Of a DNA stretch of 14,290 nucleotides, positions 1 to 7,248 are shown piece by piece. Under the pieces are notes generated by a model. The model was not told where the DNA came from, made no database searches, and saw nothing but the letters and a program-made list of their open reading frames with translations. The stretch is from Bacteroidota bacterium (GTDB taxonomy: Bacteria > Bacteroidota > Ignavibacteria > Ignavibacteriales > Ignavibacteriaceae): contig JAEXTA010000061.1 of assembly GCA_023453665.1 (NCBI GenBank), positions 1 to 14,290 on the forward strand, in the 5' to 3' direction. The position numbers and the translations under genes are program-made. Each line of letters opens with the position of its first letter. The stretch's first letter is position 1.

Positions 1-2747
1 CTCTCACACAGGTCTGATGCATACCGCCTGAATCTTGGGAGGATTTTACTCCAGTCGTCATTATCAGGATTTATTGCCCAGATTATATCACTCATAGATT
101 CCTGCACATCTGAAGCGCTTTCATGAATCAGAGAAATTAATTTTTGCACCAAAGGAGTTTTCTGTTCACCAAGTTCTTTTGATATCGCATCTGAGAAATA
201 GACGATACCTGTTAATGTTGCACTAACATCATCGTGAAGATCTTTTGCAATCCTGTTGCGTGTTCTTTCAACTTCCAACAATTTATTCAACCTGTATCTA
301 TGAATTGAATAAAGCATTAAAACTAATACAATAACTGCAGTTGTTCTGAACCACCATGTTTTCCAGAAAGGCGGAGCGATTGTAATTCCAAGTACTGCTT
401 TAACAGGATTGAAAACTCCACTGCTGTTGGAGCCACGAACCATAAATTTGTAGTGACCATGGTTAATATCAGTATAGCTTGCAAAATTTCTGCTGCCGGA
501 GTTTACCCAGTTCTTGTCAACACCTTCAAGTTTATATTCAAAAACATTATTCTCGGGTGAAGTAAAATCAAGTGAGGCAAATTCAATAGTAAAAAAATTC
601 TGGTCGTAATTAAGTTGAATTTCTTTTTTAAACAGTATTGATTCATTTGCATTAAATGGTTTGTCAAATACACGGAAATCTGTGATGACTACATTGGGCA
701 GGTATGTATTATTTTTAATTGATTTCGGGTCAAATGAAACTGCTCCGGAACTGCCGCCAAAAAATAATCTGCCGTCTTTTGATTTAAATACAGCGCCTGC
801 TGAAAAATCACTTATCAAAAGCCCGTTTGATTTATCATAATTTTTAATCATTCCGTTTACAGGATTAAATTTTGTAATTCCATGGTTAGAGCTTAACCAC
901 AGATTACCCTGATCATCTGGAATAATTCCATAAACCACATTTCCCGGCAGCCCGTCATCAACAGTGTAATGAATAAATCTTTTTTTATCTCTTTCAAATT
1001 TATTTAAACCATTTCCCCACGTGCCTATCCACAAGTTTTTATCAGCATCTTCAGTAATACACCATATTGAATTGCTGCCAATACTTGTTTTGTCATTAAG
1101 ATCATTCGTAAAACGTATAAAAGAATTTTTTTTGCGGTCAAACAGATTTAAGCCTGTGGCGATTGATCCAAACCATAAATCGCCAGAACAGTCTTCGTAA
1201 ATACTAAAGATTGAATTACTGCTTATAGTTGTGGTATCAGCAGGATTTGTTTTGTATATGATTTCTTTTCCGGTTGAAGTATTATAACGATGAACCCCAT
1301 CTGTTGGGGTTGCGATCCATAATTCACCATACCTGTCTTCCCTTATAACAGACACGCCGCCAAGTTTTATCTTAATATTATTTACAGGTGTAAACTTTTT
1401 TGTATTCCTTTCGTATTGAATAACAACTCCGCCGGGTGAATGCACACCGGGATCAGCGCCAATCCAGATATTTCCTTTACTGTCCTCATATATCACAGTA
1501 ATTGCATTACTCCCGAATACAGGATTCTGCAGAAAACTTTTAAACTCGTTTGATTTTTTTTCTTTAAAATTAATTCCCCCGCCATCAGAGCCTATCCACA
1601 AATTCCCGAGATGATCTTCACATATTGCCAGAACAGGATTAGGACTAATGCTTGAAGGATTTCCGGGAATATGTTGAATGTGATTAAAGTTCTGGTTGAG
1701 AGGTTCGTACCTGTTAATTCCTCCGCCGCCAGTACCAAACCATATTCCACCGCTTTTATCTTCATATATCGACATAACTGCGCCGATACTTATTGAAGTG
1801 CTTACAGAAGGATTGTGTGAAAAATTAATAAATGATTCAGTCCCGGGAATAAACAAGTCCAGTCCTTTATCGAATGTACCGATCCATATTTTATTCCTGC
1901 TGTCAATAAGAATACTCACTATCCTGTTACTGCTGAGTGAATTTTTTCTGCCGGGAATATTCTTATAAACTTTAAATGATGATGTGGATTTATTAAAAAC
2001 ACTTACGCCGCCGTTAGCACTTGCTATCCATATATTTCCGGAATGATCTTCTGCTAGATTAAAAACAAGGTTACCGCCAAGTGAGTTTGGATCTGATGAA
2101 TTTTTATACCAGGAATATTTTTGTGTGACAGGATTCAAATTTATTAATCCTTCCCACGTTCCTATCCATAAAGTGCCATCGGAATCTCCAAGCAAACATT
2201 GAACGTGAACTGACTCAAAAATTTTTTTGAGAGAATTATCAAATTCTTTTGTGATGAAAGAATCTTTTTCACTGTTATAGAGAAAGAATTCAAACTTTGA
2301 TGATGCTGCCCAGAGATTTCCCTTTGCATCTTCAGCAAGTGTGATGATCTTGATCTGACTAAAACTTTTATCATCACTAAAAGAGTACCTTTTAAAGTTA
2401 TTTTTAGTCTGAATAAATCTGCTAAGCCTTCCTCTTAGGGTTAAGATCCAGAGTTCACCTGTTTTATCCTTAAAAACTTTTCTTATTCCAAGATCCTGGA
2501 TTGATGTTGAATCATCGGGTTTATTTCTGTAAACAATAAACTTATTACCATCGAAGCGGTTTAAGCCGTCTTCGGTAGCAAACCACATAAATCCGATTTT
2601 ATCCTGGACGATATTGAATACTGATGATTGGGAGAGACCGTTGTCTGTTGTGAGATGAGTAAAATGACTTTGAGACTGTGCAAAGTGAAGCACTGAAAAA
2701 AACAGCGAACAAAGGACTATTAAAATTAATAACCTGCAAACGCTCAT
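1..2747 (-). CDS. Two-component sensor histidine kinase with double propeller sensor (C-terminus cut by window edge)
   Basis: The frame is open from an ATG at 2747 to the left edge (915 codons), so the gene is truncated at its 3' end. Residues 1-23 form a signal peptide (hydrophobic core LLILIVLCSLFF). Residues about 27-672 contain 14 two-component-regulator propeller motifs of the type LWIGTxxxGLNxF, for example GFMWFATEDGLNRFDG, GNLWIGSDGGGINF and KNLWIGTWGNGLNKFE. Fourteen fits two stacked seven-bladed beta-propellers. A Y_Y_Y domain follows (about 725-790, core EFASLDFTSPENNVFEYKLE), then one membrane helix (about 798-815) and a short linker. The HisKA_3 box RIAKDLHDDVSATLTG has the phospho-acceptor His at residue 838. 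The HATPase domain must lie beyond the window. By family knowledge, the propellers face the periplasm and the kinase would phosphorylate a NarL/LuxR-type response regulator, which is not visible here. The upstream site is weak (GGGG, 4 nt before ATG). The ligand is unknown. It has no sorting domain, so it is not T9SS cargo. Confidence 0.93.
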   Translation of the reverse strand, partial: MSVCRLLILIVLCSLFFSVLHFAQSQSHFTHLTTDNGLSQSSVFNIVQDKIGFMWFATEDGLNRFDGNKFIVYRNKPDDSTSIQDLGIRKVFKDKTGELWILTLRGRLSRFIQTKNNFKRYSFSDDKSFSQIKIITLAEDAKGNLWAASSKFEFFLYNSEKDSFITKEFDNSLKKIFESVHVQCLLGDSDGTLWIGTWEGLINLNPVTQKYSWYKNSSDPNSLGGNLVFNLAEDHSGNIWIASANGGVSVFNKSTSSFKVYKNIPGRKNSLSSNRIVSILIDSRNKIWIGTFDKGLDLFIPGTESFINFSHNPSVSTSISIGAVMSIYEDKSGGIWFGTGGGGINRYEPLNQNFNHIQHIPGNPSSISPNPVLAICEDHLGNLWIGSDGGGINFKEKKSNEFKSFLQNPVFGSNAITVIYEDSKGNIWIGADPGVHSPGGVVIQYERNTKKFTPVNNIKIKLGGVSVIREDRYGELWIATPTDGVHRYNTSTGKEIIYKTNPADTTTISSNSIFSIYEDCSGDLWFGSIATGLNLFDRKKNSFIRFTNDLNDKTSIGSNSIWCITEDADKNLWIGTWGNGLNKFERDKKRFIHYTVDDGLPGNVVYGIIPDDQGNLWLSSNHGITKFNPVNGMIKNYDKSNGLLISDFSAGAVFKSKDGRLFFGGSSGAVSFDPKSIKNNTYLPNVVITDFRVFDKPFNANESILFKKEIQLNYDQNFFTIEFASLDFTSPENNVFEYKLEGVDKNWVNSGSRNFASYTDINHGHYKFMVRGSNSSGVFNPVKAVLGITIAPPFWKTWWFRTTAVIVLVLMLYSIHRYRLNKLLEVERTRNRIAKDLHDDVSATLTGIVYFSDAISKELGEQKTPLVQKLISLIHESASDVQESMSDIIWAINPDNDDWSKILPRFRRYASDLCE

Positions 2748-2843
2748 TTTACCCCAAAGTGTAGTATTAATATCTGTGCTAAACTTACTTTTTTGAGTTG
2801 TGTAAGTCAATCAAAGTAGCAGCTGAAAGGATAAATTATTTGC

Positions 2844-2871
2844 AAAAAAAAGCGACCATTTTTGGTCGCTT
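2844..2871 (-). terminator. Rho-independent terminator of the 2902-4161 gene
   Basis: On the minus strand an 8-bp perfect stem (AAGCGACC / GGTCGCTT, 2871-2864 with 2857-2850) closes a loop of about 6 nt. It runs directly into a T-run (the complement of a2844-2850). It lies about 30 bp past the stop codon of the propeller gene at 2902 and about 100 bp before the kinase start, so the kinase is probably transcribed separately. The plus strand has no T-tract after the hairpin, which fixes the orientation. Confidence 0.85.
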
Positions 2872-2901
2872 AGATTAATGACAATATTTTTTGTCCGTAG
2901 A

Positions 2902-4161
2902 TTATTTTAACAAAATCATCTTCTTTGTCTCATTAAAATCCCCAACCTTCAGTTGATAGTAATAAACTCCGCTTGCCAACTGACGACTGCCGACTGTGGA
3001 CTGAAATTCAATTTCATAACTGCCAGTTTGTTTGTATTCGTTAACTAGTGTTGCTACTTCGTTACCGAGTATGTCATAAACTTTCAACGTTACCCACGCG
3101 GGGGACGCATAATATGCGTCCGCTACGCTGTATTTTATTTTTGTTGTTGGGTTGAATGGGTTTGGATAGTTTTGTGAAAGTTCAAAATTATTTGGTGAAG
3201 AATTTTCTTCATCAAGACCTGTTACTCCACCGTTTGTTGTGTGAAGAATTACTCCTCCATCTCCAACACACCAGCCCTTGTCTCCTCTTAGACAAATTGA
3301 AATTAGCAACTCAACAATGCCTGTTTCCTGCACTGACCAGTTTTCACCTGCGTCAGTGGTATGAATAATTGTTCCGTTTGCGCCTGCTGCCCATCCGGAT
3401 TGTGAACTTACAAAATCCATTACCCAAAGATTACCGGAAACTCCACTGGTTTTTGGTAACCAGCTGCTGCCTCCATCAGTTGTTTTTAATATTGTTCCGT
3501 TAGTGCCGCAAACAAACCCCGTCTCATCCGATACAAAGTAAACCGAAAATAAAATTTCTGATGTTCCGCTTGACTGCGGCAGCCAATCCATACCGCCATT
3601 TGTCGTTTTAAAAATGATACCGCTTTCACCTGCAATCCATCCAACAAGTGAGTTAACAAATTCTACCGATCTGAATCCCGTTGATGTTCCGCTGAATTGC
3701 GGATTCCATGTTTCTCCTGCATCAGTAGTATTAAGAATTGTTCCGGATGATCCTATTATCCATCCTGAATCAGGTGATGCAAAAAAAACAGAAAGCAGGA
3801 ATTCCGAAACTCCGCTTGGTTTTGTATTCCAGGTTGTTCCGCCATCGGTCGTTTTAATAATATGTCCTGAATATCCAACCGCAAAACCGGTTTGCTCATC
3901 AATAAAGAAGGCTGAATATAAATTAAATACCGAACCGCTGTTCTGGAGAACCCAGGTTGTGCCCCCATCTGTTGTTTTTTGAATAATGTTAAATAAAGTA
4001 GGACCCGATGAACTACCGCCGACAATCCACCCTGTATCATCATTAACAAATTTTACTGAGTAGAGTGTGTTATCTGCCGGAAGTGGATTTTGCAATGACC
4101 ATTGAGAATACAAATGAGGACAAACACTAAAAACCAAAAGAAAGAAAAACTTTTTTAACAT
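2902..4161 (-). CDS. Exported seven-bladed Asp-box (Ycf48-like) propeller protein with T9SS sorting domain
   Basis: The 419-residue protein starts with a signal peptide (MLKKFFFLLVFSVCPHLYSQ). Residues about 20-320 contain seven repeats of about 41 residues, each with a GW(I/A)xG turn followed by an Asp-box-like (T)TDGGxTW strand: KTTDGGTTW, KTTDGGTTW, NTTDAGETW, KTTNGGMDW, KTTDGGSSW, HTTDAGENW and HTTNGG. This matches one complete seven-bladed propeller of the Ycf48/BNR superfamily. Residues 326-419 are the type A sorting domain, which in known systems directs outer-membrane passage by T9SS and is then removed or used for anchoring. Database labels such as 'photosystem II assembly factor' would reflect the fold only; there is no photosynthesis context. 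A GGGAG site lies 8 nt before the ATG. It sits alone behind a 173-bp gap and ends in a strong terminator. The substrate or role is unknown. Its sorting domain carries the perfect 19-bp palindrome (3103-3121) and the heptamer repeat (2978-3003). Confidence 0.92.
   Translation of the reverse strand: MLKKFFFLLVFSVCPHLYSQWSLQNPLPADNTLYSVKFVNDDTGWIVGGSSSGPTLFNIIQKTTDGGTTWVLQNSGSVFNLYSAFFIDEQTGFAVGYSGHIIKTTDGGTTWNTKPSGVSEFLLSVFFASPDSGWIIGSSGTILNTTDAGETWNPQFSGTSTGFRSVEFVNSLVGWIAGESGIIFKTTNGGMDWLPQSSGTSEILFSVYFVSDETGFVCGTNGTILKTTDGGSSWLPKTSGVSGNLWVMDFVSSQSGWAAGANGTIIHTTDAGENWSVQETGIVELLISICLRGDKGWCVGDGGVILHTTNGGVTGLDEENSSPNNFELSQNYPNPFNPTTKIKYSVADAYYASPAWVTLKVYDILGNEVATLVNEYKQTGSYEIEFQSTVGSRQLASGVYYYQLKVGDFNETKKMILLK
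2978..3005. repeat. Heptamer tandem repeat (QSTVGSRQ loop)
   Basis: Successive 7-bp units are aactgac, gactgcc, gactgtg, then gactgaa, with consensus GACTGNN. They encode QSTVGSRQ between EIEF and LASGVYYY of the sorting domain. Confidence 0.75.
3103..3121. repeat. Perfect 19-bp palindrome inside a sorting domain
   Basis: GGACGCATA and TATGCGTCC arms (9 bp each) flank one central base. It encodes the ADAYYASP part of the loop between strands KIKYSV and WVTLKVYDILG. The frame is kept. Related copies are at 7442-7460 and 4536-4554. Confidence 0.85.
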
Positions 4162-4206
4162 CAGATCATCTCCCTTTTTTTATCTGGAACGTGGAATAGA
4201 AAATTA

Positions 4207-4231
4207 TTTGTTCGGAAAGTTTCTGAACAAA
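4207..4231 (-). terminator. Inverted repeat between genes, possible weak terminator
   Basis: TTTGTTC and GAACAAA arms, extended by a G-T wobble and two further pairs, give about 10 bp of stem around a 5-nt loop. On the minus strand it lies about 105 bp past the stop at 4335 and is followed by TAATTTTC, a poor T-tract. It is also 45 bp upstream of the next start (4161). It could therefore be a weak terminator, a leader hairpin or a protein-binding site. Confidence 0.35.
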
Positions 4232-4334
4232 ATTAGTAATTATTTTTTTCTGATGTTATACGTATTAGTACACTGTTATCAATACTTAACGAATGACAAC
4301 AGACATGGTTTTTATACATCCTTTTTATTACTGA

Positions 4335-5516
4335 TTATTTTACCAACAACATCTTCTTTGTTTCAATAAAGTTACCAACCTTCAATTGGTAATAATAGAC
4401 TCCGCTTGCCAACTGACGACCGCCTGCTGTGGACTGAAATTCAACTTCGTAACTGCCGGATTGTTTGTATTCGTTTACAAGTGTTGCTACTTCGTTGCCG
4501 AGTATGTCATAAACTTTCAATGTTACCCACGCCGGGGACGAATAATTTGCGTCCGCTACGGTGTATTTTATTTTTGTTGTCGGGTTGAATGGGTTTGGAT
4601 AGTTTTGTGATAATAAAAATTGCTCTGGAAGTTTTGTCTGTGGTTCCTCTTTTATATCTGTTAGTACTGTGTCCCCATTCTCATCAACTATCATTTTACT
4701 TTCCCAAACACTAAAATAGGCACCTAAAGTATCATAGTTTGCTTGAAAGTACATTGTTCTGCCATCGGGTGTAAGGAACGGTTTTAGCTCATGTCTTGAA
4801 CGATACTCACCTATGTTATATAGACTGTCGCTCATGGTTGAGATATTCAATGTAAATGGAAGCCCATAGCCTCCCGTTGAATCAAAATACTGTACTATCA
4901 AGTTTACGTTATTACCCCCATATGCGTAATAATGTTTTTTCCAATTGGGTGATACCCAGGAACCCCAATCTGATAATGTATAAAGTGGAAACTGTGGAAA
5001 ATAGTCAGGAGTGCTCCAGAGTCCTGTTACTGTATCCCAGTAGGTTATTCTGCCTTCAGAAAGGTATTCCAGCATCAATGTTGTATTGCTTAGAAAACAA
5101 CCAACTTCCCACCATCCATTACCAGAACTAATGCCATTGTCGGTAAATATTCTTGCTGTATCCCAATCATTCATTTGCTCGTTCCATTTGGAACGGAAAA
5201 GCCTTTGTGTTTCATACCCTGAAAAAATCAAAGTCTTACCATCGGGTGATAAAACTGGTTTGCCTAAGTTTATCTGATTATTTACTTGTGGTCCAAGTTG
5301 ATGAATTTCAGACCACCCCGTATCAATTTTTTCGATATAACAAATTCCCGAACCAACAAAGTAAATTCTCTTTCCATCCCAGGTTACAGATGGCCCTGTC
5401 CCATATACGAGTTTCTTTGGTTTACTCCATTGTTCAACTGCGGGAGGATAACCTAATTGTGCAAATGTACAATGAGTAATTAAAATTATAAGGACAACCA
5501 ATTGGTGAATTTTCAT
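4335..5516 (-). CDS. Exported PD40/TolB-like propeller protein with T9SS sorting domain
   Basis: The 393-residue protein has a signal peptide (MKIHQLVVLIILITHCTFAQ). The body has WD40-like/PD40 motifs of the kind found in TolB-type propellers: GPSVTWDGKRIYFVG (about 41-55), PVLSPDGKTLIFSG and PFLTPDGRTMYFQA. The middle strands are divergent, so the number of blades cannot be counted safely. Residues 300-393 are the T9SS type A sorting domain. No enzyme motif is visible, and the function is unknown beyond likely secretion or surface display. The start has only an A-rich AGAGAAA before ATG. It begins 18 bp after the stop of the 5535-7115 gene, so the two are probably co-transcribed. Its sorting domain carries a decayed version of the palindrome seen in the 2902 and 7241 genes. 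Confidence 0.88.
   Translation of the reverse strand: MKIHQLVVLIILITHCTFAQLGYPPAVEQWSKPKKLVYGTGPSVTWDGKRIYFVGSGICYIEKIDTGWSEIHQLGPQVNNQINLGKPVLSPDGKTLIFSGYETQRLFRSKWNEQMNDWDTARIFTDNGISSGNGWWEVGCFLSNTTLMLEYLSEGRITYWDTVTGLWSTPDYFPQFPLYTLSDWGSWVSPNWKKHYYAYGGNNVNLIVQYFDSTGGYGLPFTLNISTMSDSLYNIGEYRSRHELKPFLTPDGRTMYFQANYDTLGAYFSVWESKMIVDENGDTVLTDIKEEPQTKLPEQFLLSQNYPNPFNPTTKIKYTVADANYSSPAWVTLKVYDILGNEVATLVNEYKQSGSYEVEFQSTAGGRQLASGVYYYQLKVGNFIETKKMLLVK
4411..4438. repeat. Degenerate heptamer repeat (QSTAGGRQ loop)
   Basis: The units are aactgac, gaccgcc, tgctgtg and gactgaa. It has the same position in the sorting domain as 2978-3005, with substitutions in the middle units. Confidence 0.65.
4536..4554. 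repeat. Decayed copy of the 19-bp palindrome
   Basis: It occupies the same place in the sorting domain as the 3103-3121 element. Two base changes break two of the nine pairs and turn the peptide ADAYYASP into ADANYSSP. Confidence 0.8.
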
Positions 5517-5534
5517 TTTCTCTTTTATATAAGA

Positions 5535-7115
5535 CTATTTTATTAAAATCATTTTTTTTGTATCAACAAACTCGCCTACCTTTAATTGATAATAATAAAC
5601 ACCGCTTGCCAACTGACGACCGCCTGCTGTGGACTGAAATTCAATTTCGTAACTGCCCGCTTGTTTATTTTCATTTACAAGTGTGGCAACCTCATTGCCG
5701 AGTACATCAAAAATTTTTAAAACAACGTTTGACATTTCACCATTGACGTTTGACGGTATTGTAAACTTTATTTTTGTGCTTGGATTAAATGGGTTGGGAT
5801 AGTTTTGGGACAGTTCAAATTTATTTAGTAATCCGATTTCAACAGACTCACTTAAATCATAATACTTATATGTTCCATCAAAATCTATCTGCTTTAGTCT
5901 GTATTGATATAATCCTTCATTCAAATTTTCATCTATAAATGAATATGAATGAGATTCTGTTGTTGTTCCGTTTCCGTTAACAAAGCCAATGATATTCCAT
6001 TCATTACTTTTTTCATCTTCTGTTTTTCTTCTTTCGATTTGAAATCCCTGGTTGTTTGTTTCTGTTGCTGTCTGCCAGTTAAGTGTGACATTGTTTTGAT
6101 TTACTGAGGCAATAAAAGATGAAAGCTCAACAGGAGTAATTCCATGCTCATTAAAGACTACTAAACCTGCGCTTGCAGTTGCAATCCAAAGATTTCCAAA
6201 TTCATCAAATGCAAGATCATTAATACCAAAAGTCTGCGGTAGTTGTGAGTTTGTCGAATTAAATGATGTCAAGTTTGTACCATCGAATTTTAATAGTTCT
6301 GAACTATTTGTAAACGATTCAGTTCCAACCCAAAGATTTCCGGCACTATCGAATTCAATTGCCGTAGCCATATAATTATAAGTAGTATAATTTGTACCAT
6401 CAAATTTTAATAGATTACCCCAACCTGCTAATCCTGTTGCAAACCAAATATTATTTAAGGAATCACTTTTAACATCAGTACAATATAGACCAACAGGTCC
6501 GGTTTGAGGTTGAAAATATTGTAACGAGTCATTTTCAAATAAGTATAATCCCTCTCCATCGCCAATCCAAATTGATTGATCATTATATAATAACTGACGA
6601 TAACCGTTTCCTAATTGTAAAGAAAGATGTGTAGCCCAAAGGCTGTCATCTCTGAATTCTATTAAGTAATGAGTCGATCCGATTGAACCATTTATGTTTT
6701 TAAGAAACCATACATTATTTAAACCATCAAAGACAATTGAAGAAATACTATGCCCCGGAGGCATAGAATCCGGTATGCCATATACTGACCAATCAGTACC
6801 ATCAAACTTTGTAAGGAGACTTCCGTACCCGCCCCAAAAGTTTGACTCATTATCTGCATTTATTGTGTTAAAAGAATTACTGGGAATATTAGAGTTGCTT
6901 GTATTGTAAATCGTCCAGGAAGAACTATCAATTTTAAGAATTCCGCCTGAAGAAAATGAAATCCATTTTCTGTTTAACTGATCAACAACAATATCACGTA
7001 CGTTATCAGAAGGTAAATTGGAATTTGATGTATTATAGATTATCCACTGAGGATTGCTTTGTGGAAAACTTACAATGCTAAGCAGAATGACTAAGAACAT
7101 TGCTGTCTTTTTCAT
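5535..7115 (-). CDS. Exported two-component-propeller-like protein with FN3-like module and T9SS sorting domain
   Basis: The 526-residue protein has a signal peptide (MKKTAMFLVILLSIVSFPQS). Residues about 25-325 contain seven motifs like those of the kinase sensor: NRKWISFSSGGILKID, SNFWGGYGSLLTKFDG, NNVWFLKN, QSIWIGDGEGLYLFE, NNIWFATG, GNLWVGTE and GNLWIATASAGLVVF. This suggests one seven-bladed propeller without a kinase. Residues 328-432 form a beta-sandwich module that resembles fibronectin III (PVELSSFIASVNQNNVTLNW to YQYRLKQIDFDGTYKYYDL). It is nearly the same as modules in the 7241 and 8789 genes. Residues 433-526 are the T9SS type A sorting domain. GAGGT precedes the ATG. It heads a likely two-gene unit with 4335-5516. 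The propeller differs in family from the Asp-box proteins next door although the C-terminal modules are shared, which points to domain shuffling. Ligand and function are unknown. Confidence 0.9.
   Translation of the reverse strand: MKKTAMFLVILLSIVSFPQSNPQWIIYNTSNSNLPSDNVRDIVVDQLNRKWISFSSGGILKIDSSSWTIYNTSNSNIPSNSFNTINADNESNFWGGYGSLLTKFDGTDWSVYGIPDSMPPGHSISSIVFDGLNNVWFLKNINGSIGSTHYLIEFRDDSLWATHLSLQLGNGYRQLLYNDQSIWIGDGEGLYLFENDSLQYFQPQTGPVGLYCTDVKSDSLNNIWFATGLAGWGNLLKFDGTNYTTYNYMATAIEFDSAGNLWVGTESFTNSSELLKFDGTNLTSFNSTNSQLPQTFGINDLAFDEFGNLWIATASAGLVVFNEHGITPVELSSFIASVNQNNVTLNWQTATETNNQGFQIERRKTEDEKSNEWNIIGFVNGNGTTTESHSYSFIDENLNEGLYQYRLKQIDFDGTYKYYDLSESVEIGLLNKFELSQNYPNPFNPSTKIKFTIPSNVNGEMSNVVLKIFDVLGNEVATLVNENKQAGSYEIEFQSTAGGRQLASGVYYYQLKVGEFVDTKKMILIK
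5611..5638. repeat. Degenerate heptamer repeat (QSTAGGRQ loop)
   Basis: It is identical in sequence to the 4411-4438 copy although it lies in a different paralog, which suggests recombination or recent copying between the two gene ends. Confidence 0.65.
5725..5754. repeat. Spaced direct repeat inside a sorting domain
   Basis: acgtttgac occurs at 5725-5733 and again at 5746-5754, a period of 21 bp (seven codons). This gives the peptide SNVNGEMSNV in the loop that holds the palindrome in the other genes. Confidence 0.75.
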
Positions 7116-7200
7116 AGTGACCTCTTAAAATAAAATTATTAAATAACCCCGCTTTAAACGAACAAAATAAAACTGTTAAAATCTATAATTATCATTTCAT

Positions 7201-7248
7201 CAGAATTCCCGCTGGGCGGGATTTCTGTTTAAGTGACGTATCACTTAA
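7201..7248 (-). terminator. Two adjacent hairpins at the end of the 7241-8773 gene
   Basis: The first hairpin (7229-7248) has perfect 8-bp arms TTAAGTGA / TCACTTAA closing a TACG tetraloop on the minus strand; its 5' arm contains the TGA stop codon itself (7243-7241). The second (7201-7227) has a TCCCGC / GCGGGA core of 6 bp with a 3-nt loop and, past one mismatch, 5 further pairs CAGAA / TTCTG. There is no T-run after either one. I infer intrinsic termination or 3'-end protection of the mRNA. The GC-rich hairpin may also be a dispersed REP-like sequence. Confidence 0.55.

Larger units (their letters stand above)
2902..3186 (-). repeat. T9SS sorting-domain repeat without FN3-like module
   Basis: It encodes the last 94 residues of its gene and is closely matched at DNA level by 4335-4619 and 7241-7525, including the palindrome and flanking bases (gcgtccgctacg). 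Confidence 0.75.
4335..4619 (-). repeat. T9SS sorting-domain repeat without FN3-like module
   Basis: It is a 94-residue C-terminal domain close in DNA to 2902-3186 and 7241-7525, but attached to an unrelated PD40-type body. The contrast between alike ends and unlike bodies supports recombination at the 3' ends. Confidence 0.75.
5535..6134 (-). repeat. Shared C-terminal block (FN3-like plus sorting domain), copy 3
   Basis: This block encodes residues 328-526. It is more diverged than copies 1 and 2, but YRLKQIDFDGTYKYYDLSESVEIG is nearly unchanged. It is attached to a propeller of a different family. Confidence 0.75.

Noticed and set aside
1696..1968. Plus-strand open frame inside the kinase gene
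   Set aside because: It lies wholly inside a minus-strand frame with 14 clear propeller motifs. Its own translation is low-complexity, and there is no ribosome site.
2785..2810. Sigma-70-like promoter before the kinase (TTGACT, 17 bp, TAAGTT on the minus strand)
   Set aside because: The -10 matches only 3 of 6 bases and no Bacteroidota-type TAnnTTTG is in place; this is too weak in AT-rich DNA to list.
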